From NCBI GenBank assembly GCA_013423385.1, contig BLZA01000011.1:743174-807173 (forward strand): a DNA stretch of 64,000 nt, written 5' to 3'. The stretch is from Naganishia liquefaciens (taxonomy: Eukaryota > Basidiomycota > Tremellomycetes > Filobasidiales > Filobasidiaceae). A program made the translations under genes and the position numbers. This document shows positions 58,456-64,000 of the stretch, piece by piece (position 1 is the stretch's first letter; the number at the start of each line of letters is the position of its first letter). The notes under the pieces were generated by a model. It did no database searches. It had not been told where the DNA came from and saw only the letters and a program-made list of their open reading frames with translations.

Positions 58456-61400
58456 CTATTTCCTCTGCTTCTTTCCGATAAATCTGCGAACCTTTTTCAG
58501 GGTTGGCCGTTCGTCCACGACTTCGTGAGCTTTCGTCGTAGAAGCCCCAAGCATTTGCGAGTGATCTAACAAATTCGTTTGTCGTCAGTTTGGCCATCCG
58601 AATTGGCTCGAGGGACTTCGACTCACTCTTGGATGCCAAAAGGTCATCGATGACAACCCGACTGCCTGACGTCGGGTACTTGGCCGACACACCACGAGCC
58701 ATCAAAGGCTGGGCGAGAAGCTGCTCCAGCTCGTGCCGCAGCCGGGGCGCATTGTCGCGCAGCCGCTGCTTAGGCGCCTTACGAGATCTAGCAATCTCGT
58801 CGTCTGACTCTTCCGCCGATCTGGTATTGATCGTTTGTCAGGGCAAAAGTCAATGAGGGGTGTTCCTACAGCGAAACTCACAGCAAGTCGGGATCAAGAT
58901 CGATATCCATGGCCTCGGCAGTCTCTTGGAGCCAGCTCTTTTCATGCTTGGCCTTTTTCACAGCATGTTGGGCCTTTTCGATTTCACGAGCGATTCTCAC
59001 TCGCTCCCTAAGCTTTGGCAGGAATCCTGGCTCCACCTGCAACTCGGGTAGTTCGTTTGCTATACAGGTAATGTTGATTAGAAACCGTCACGCCGAGGCG
59101 ATAAGCTCGGAAAAACCCACTCCTGCCCAGGCTCTTCATCAGCGCCTTTTGCATTCCTCGCTCTTCGGGGCTGACCATCTGCAAACTGAATCCATCCTGA
59201 CGAGCTCGAGCTGTTCGGCCGCTTCGATGAATATACGCGTCTGCTGTTCTGGGTAGCTGGAAATGAATGACGTGATCGACTGAAGGAATATCGAGACCTC
59301 GCGCGGCAACGTCGGTCGCTATCAGAACGCCGTTGGGCGATGAGGCAAAACTGGAAAGAGATGTCGGTTAGAGACGCTGATAGCTTGATATCACTTCGCG
59401 CGCACCGATCCAGGTTTTTTAGACGCTGCTTCTGCTGGAGTTGCGAGTGCAAGGGATAGACCGGTACCTTGAGCAGTTCAAACAGCGGTGTTATACGCCG
59501 AATACCGTCGATGCTTCCAACAAAGACGAGCGAGCGTCCCGGATACCGCAGCAGGAAGTAATAGAGATACAGGTCCTGGCGAGTCGTCAGGACACGAAAA
59601 CAAAAGGCAATCAGAGGCTACGCTTACTTTGTCTGTATTTAGACACTCGATAATGCTCTCGCGCAGCGTTGCCACCAGTCCGCCTTCAGGACTGATATCG
59701 ATGACACAGGGCTTTTCGTCCCGGAAATCCAATCGTCGAACCAGGTCGTCTGATATGCGGCGGTAAGGGTTTAGACTGGAAAAGCGTATCTTTCAAGTTG
59801 TACTTACCTAGAGTATTGCTCTTTGCTGATTGATTCTTTTTCCCGCGCCAGCTTCCTCGTTTCAAATTGGTCTGCAAGTCTTTGGAAAGGGTGGCCGAGA
59901 ACACAAACGTCTGAAGGTCGTCGCGTGCTTCCGTCAGATCGATTTCTCGAGTGGCACGCTTGAAAGTCAGATCTGATTCATCGGCATTGGTACCTTGCCT
60001 GCGACGAACTTGTCCGTCAGAAGCTGCGAGGTTGGTTGGCTGTTTGGTGCTCACATAGCATCTTGCGTCCGCTCGGTCAAAGCCACAATTTGTTCCAATT
60101 CCGCAAAGTGACCCGTCTCGATCATTCGATCCGCTTCATCGACGATCAGGAATTTGATTCTCTTGATATCGGTAGCCAGGTCGACATCCTGTGAGATGAA
60201 AGGTCAGCCTCGAGTCCGAATCACCCCGAATCGGACGTACCTCCTGACAAAGATCCCACAGCCGACCAGGCGTAGCAACGAGAATGTCACAACCCCGGAT
60301 CAATAGCCTTCTCTGCTTCTGAACGCTGAGGCCTCCCACGACACTGGCGATACTGACCAGGGGCGGCTGCTTGGCAGTTGGTGGCGTCTGCTTCCCAGTC
60401 CGCTTCGCCTTCCCCTTGGCCGGTATTTCACCAACAGCCTTCTCTGTACTCGTTACGTCTGGTTCCTGTCCCGCGATGAGTATCTGTTCCATATGCTTGT
60501 GCACTTGCAGCGCAAGTTCACGTGTCGGACACAGCACGAGCGCGCTCAGCACGCGGCGAGCCTTTGCGCGTCGAGCGAATTTCTCTTGTTCGGCCGAAGC
60601 CGAGGGATCGGTCGACAGTAGCCAGTTCAATACCGGAAGAGAGTAGGCGAGCGTTTTACCGGAACCCTGGAGAAGAGGAAGTGCATGAGCCGTATGAAAT
60701 CCCGACAATGCGACCATCGAGCTCACTGTCTCCGCAACACCGACAACATCCCTCGGTCGTCTCTGCGTCGAGCCCGTTGCGGCATCCTCGTCACTCGTAC
60801 CATCGTCTTCGCCTGAAGCGGAAGGCGTGCCGTTAATAGCCATGGGCACAGCCTGTTTCTGGATCTCGGTAGGCTTTGTAAAACCGAGCTTGTAAAGGCC
60901 CTTTTTCAGCAGAGGATGCAGCGGGAGATCTGCCCATTCCGGCAAAAGAGTATCTGATGTATGTGTTCTCCTGAGACCTCGGTTGAATCCAAGACGGACG
61001 AAAGGGACTCACCATCGAATTCTACGTCTCTAGCTCGTTCATATGTGCTAAGATCTTTCGTCACGGACGCGTCCTCTTTAGTCTCCACGTCTGCGTTTCC
61101 TTCTTTCTTTTCCGTTGCCTCTCCCGACGGTTCTGCTGCATTCTCAAGCTTGGAAGTCGCAAATTCAGTCGCATCCTTGAGTGTATTTTCCTCCACTAAA
61201 ACCTTTTCTGCGCGCTTGCCATCTGAATTAGATCGCTTGCGTTTCTTGTTTTGTGGCTTTTTGTCAGCGACGTTGCTGGATACGGGAACGGTTGTTTCTT
61301 TGACCGGAAGTGGCGCTTGCTTTGGCTTTTTCGCCTTGGCTTCCTAATTGACACCATCAGTGGGACGAGCATGAAACCCAGAGATGCTTGGCGGGTCAGC

Positions 61401-61859
61401 ACTCACGATCAATATCGCCTTCTTCCCGCCCTTTCCATCTTCTTCCCACATCACGTCCACTCCATCTACCTCCTCGAGCATCATCATTCCGCCCTCATTA
61501 TCGAACAGATTCGCCATCGGATCCGCATTGGCCTTTCTCGAGCTCTTCTTGCCCGCCTTGTCGTCATCATCCGATTTCGCGTCGATATCGTCTGCGAAGT
61601 CCGCAAAGTCCTCGGGTTGTGCACTGAGAAGCTTCCACTGAAGAGCATCCTGTCGTAGCCGCTTCACCCCCAGATCGGTCTCGACTGGCTCATCTGCCGC
61701 AGCGGCCTTTGCCTTCTTGGCCGCGAGCCTTTGTCTCTTGTTCATAGGCTTGCGGGACACGTCGGTGAGCGTGCGTGACGATAATCCCTCGGCGGACCGC
61801 TTCTTCCCCTGAAGCGCGGAGAGCACAAATGCGCGACGGTCTCCAGTTCCGTTGGCCAT
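58456..61859 (-). CDS. MAK5: ATP-dependent RNA helicase Mak5 (DDX24 type)
   Basis: DEAD-box helicase for 60S subunit assembly in the nucleolus. A lysine- and Asp-rich N-terminus of about 280 residues starts [20 protein letters not shown] at ATG 61859. The family signature [19 protein letters not shown] and the Q-motif [13 protein letters not shown] follow. Then the helicase motifs: [53 protein letters not shown], a large insert of basic residues before [52 protein letters not shown] and HRSGRTARA. The tail after [10 protein letters not shown] ends, by splicing at a GTGAGT donor, in HSQMLGAS and [13 protein letters not shown]. All helicase motifs are intact. Introns are more frequent in the 3' half. 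Confidence 0.92.
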
Positions 61860-62163
61860 TTCCACGAATAGATGAATGTAGCAGAGAAGTCATCCGCATG
61901 AATCCACCCCGTCTGTATCAGGGGAAGCTGTTCATTCTGAAATCTCGGCAACACGTGACGGCGCAGGTGAGACCGCGGAAGCAGAAGCGATCGAGGGCAG
62001 CCAACTTGTTTCGAGTGTGTGCAATGTTCACCGGCCTGCGTTTCCGGGGTCAAGGCCCGGCTAGACTCTGACTGTCATCCTCATCACGGAGCCTACACCG
62101 ACACACATACGATCGCTAACACCATATCATACCGTCACCCGCCCTCGAGAGTCAAGCATCATC
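61860..62163. promoter_or_regulatory. divergent promoter, MAK5/TYR1
   Basis: Shared 304-base upstream region. No TATA box. The TYR1 side is CA-rich (CACCGACACACATACG), as in many fungal leaders. Confidence 0.45.
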
Positions 62164-64000
62164 ATGTCGAACGGTATTCAGGACATCTCAGACCTGCAAA
62201 TTGGCCTGATCGGTATGGGCGAGGCAAGTGTTGAGGTACCCGTTGTTCAGGCATGGCTGATATGACGCTTATCATGCAGATGGGGAAAATGTACGCCAGG
62301 CGCCTTGCAGCTGGAGGCATGAAAAAGTCGGTTGAAGCGAAGCACTTTCTCACAAAACGCGAGGAATCTGACATGTATGCATTCGAGTAGGATCTGCGTT
62401 TGTGATCGTTTCGAGCGATACGAAGCACTGCGTGAAGAGATGAAAGGTAAGTAGGAGGAACGGCATATTTGTAGCCCCGCTTATGCATCCGACCGACAAT
62501 GTCACAGACGTACCGACGATTCAAGTACTGAAGGACGGCCATCAAGTTTCGCGGATTTCAGACTTTATCATTTACAGTGTGGAAGCCGAGTTCATCTCGC
62601 AAGTAGTCAGCACGTATGGTCCTTGTAAGCATCTCAAAATTTCGAAATCGGCCTTATCTAAACTTCCACCCTCCTCGACCTGGATCAGCTACAAAACCGA
62701 ACGCCATTGTCGCTGGCCAGACGTCAGTCAAGGCTCCGGAAAGGGAAGCATTCGAAAAGTATCTACCAGATGACGTACACATTGTCTCTGTGCACAGCTT
62801 GCACGGCCCGACCGTCACGACAGAAGGGCAGCCTCTAGTGAGCTCCCTTGTCGAGCGTCCGGTCCTCTAAGGCAAACTGATCATACATAGGTCATCATTC
62901 AACATAGGGCACCAGACGAGAAGGTCCGCATAGTCGAGCGGATCCTAGAGTCTTTCAAATCTAGATACGTATATCTGACGTACGAAGAGCACGACCTTGT
63001 CACGGCCAACACCCAAGCCGTTACGCATGCTGCATTCCTGAGGTCAGTAATCGCAACGCTACACAAGGGAGCTGACTGACGTTGCCCTCGAACCATTAGT
63101 ATGGGTACAGCTTGGAAAAACAGCCAGGACTATCCCTGGGAGACGGAACGATACGTGGGCGGCATCGAGATTGTCAAAATCAACATCGCCCTGCGCATCT
63201 ACAGCAACAAATGGCACGTCTACGCTGGCCTCGCCATCCTCAACCCATCGGCTCGCGAACAGATTCGCATGTATGCGCAATGCGCGACGGATATATTCAA
63301 GCTCATGATCGAGGAGAAGAAAGACATGCTGCGACAGCGGATGTACGAGGCCCGGCAGGGCGTGTTTGGATGGACGCCGGAGCAGGAGGGCGACGCGGAG
63401 ACGACGACGGGCTCGAAGCAGCGCAAACCAATCTTGTTGTCCGATCGAATACTTGATCAGTTCTCCCTCGGACCCAAGCCAGCCGCCGGAGAACCCGTGC
63501 GGCCAAATTCGCATCTGTCGCTGCTGGCCATGGTTGACTGTTGGCACAAATTGGGAATCAAGCCGTACGATCATTTGGACGTTGCGGGGACGCCAGTCTT
63601 TATGCTTTGGATTGGTAAGTGCAGCAGTATTCCCTTCAAGGTCTGTGTTGACGTGCGCATTCACCAGGCGTCGCGGAATACTTGTTCCGATCGACTGAAC
63701 GACTAGAGGTGGCAATTGACTGCGCCATTGGCGACAAGACGCATCGGTCTGACGATACCGAATTTGTCGTTGCGGCACGAGGTTGGAGTCAGTGCGTTTC
63801 CTTTGGAAGCTTTGATCTTTATCGCAATAGGTTTGAGGAGACTGCCAGTAAGTCTGCGAAAGGCTGAGCGGCGCTTCAGACTCTAACTGTCGCTTCAAGG
63901 CTTCTTCGCGCCGCGTTTCCAGGAGGCCACAGTCATCGGCGGCAAGATGATCAAGACTATCTTGGACGAGTCTGCTCAGGCCAAAGCGGCCGCGGAAGCG
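62164..64000 (+). CDS. TYR1: prephenate dehydrogenase (tyrosine synthesis), 3' end cut by window
   Basis: Oxidative decarboxylation of prephenate to 4-hydroxyphenylpyruvate with NADP, the tyrosine branch of aromatic synthesis. ATG 62164 starts MSNGIQDISDLQIGLIGMGE, and the next exon MGKMYARRLAAGG completes the Rossmann nucleotide loop G-x-G-x2-G. Later VCDRFERYEALREEM, IYSVEAEFI, AGQTSVKAPEREAFEKYL, VSVHSLHGPTVTTEGQPLV, and the helical dimer domain with LTYEEHDLVTANTQAVTHAA, GGIEIVKINIALRIYSNKWH and LAILNPSAREQIRMYAQCAT. The order and the SLHGPTV and LTYEEHD pieces are those of fungal Tyr1. At least nine introns of about 50-65 nt. The frame is still open at base 64000 in TILDESAQAKAAAEA. Confidence 0.9.

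Overview
The window reads as a nuclear chromosome segment of a basidiomycete yeast or filamentous fungus, most likely a tremellomycete. The signs are very compact genes, many short GT-AG introns (mostly about 45-80 nt, one every few hundred bases), a GH5 glucosidase of the Cryptococcus EGCrP2/Egh1 type, and a Zrg17 transporter with the long disordered N-terminus that I associate with basidiomycetes. The placement is inference from gene structure and family resemblance, not from a search. Twenty-five protein genes are supported, two of them cut by the window edges. I found no rRNA, no tRNA, no CRISPR array and no recognisable transposon or virus-derived element.

Layout. 1-9.1 kb, all on +: the 3' part of an Hmt1/ABCB6-type ABC transporter, an orphan serine-rich acidic protein behind a long leader with upstream ORFs, and a GH5 steryl-glucosidase. 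9.3-18.7 kb: shugoshin (-), mitochondrial ribosomal protein bL19m (+), an NDR-family AGC kinase (-) and a Nop6-like RNA-binding protein (-). 18.8-28 kb is visibly richer in G+C than its flanks and full of simple repeats. It carries a GNAT acetyltransferase (+), a glutaminyl-peptide cyclotransferase (-), frataxin (+), an unrecognised protein (-) and the 3'-end-processing factor Clp1 (+). 28-34 kb: two tandem orphans (-), possibly one gene, then an orphan single-pass membrane protein (+). 34-47.7 kb: the cell-wall-integrity MAP kinase (-), GTP cyclohydrolase II (+), a Mau2/Scc4-like cohesin loader (-) and a Zrg17-like zinc transporter (-). After a 2.7 kb gene-free gap come an orphan with a Cys/His tail (+), a short-chain dehydrogenase (-), a small pre-SET/SET/post-SET methyltransferase (+), an F-box protein (-), the DEAD-box helicase Mak5 (-) and, running off the end, prephenate dehydrogenase Tyr1 (+).

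There is no operon-like logic, and neighbours mostly belong to unrelated pathways. Loose functional echoes are chromosome cohesion and heterochromatin (shugoshin, Mau2, SET protein), cell-wall and polarity signalling (MAPK, NDR kinase), metal handling (Hmt1-like, frataxin, Zrg17) and ribosome biogenesis (Nop6, Mak5, bL19m). The points most worth a second look are the G+C-rich island with its repeat-filled 687-nt Clp1 intron, the Tyr replacing His in the SET NHSC motif, the upstream ORFs near 4.3 kb, the His-rich tail of the zinc transporter, and several orphan genes. Exon boundaries were set by eye from splice sites, reading phase and family fit, so individual ends may be off.
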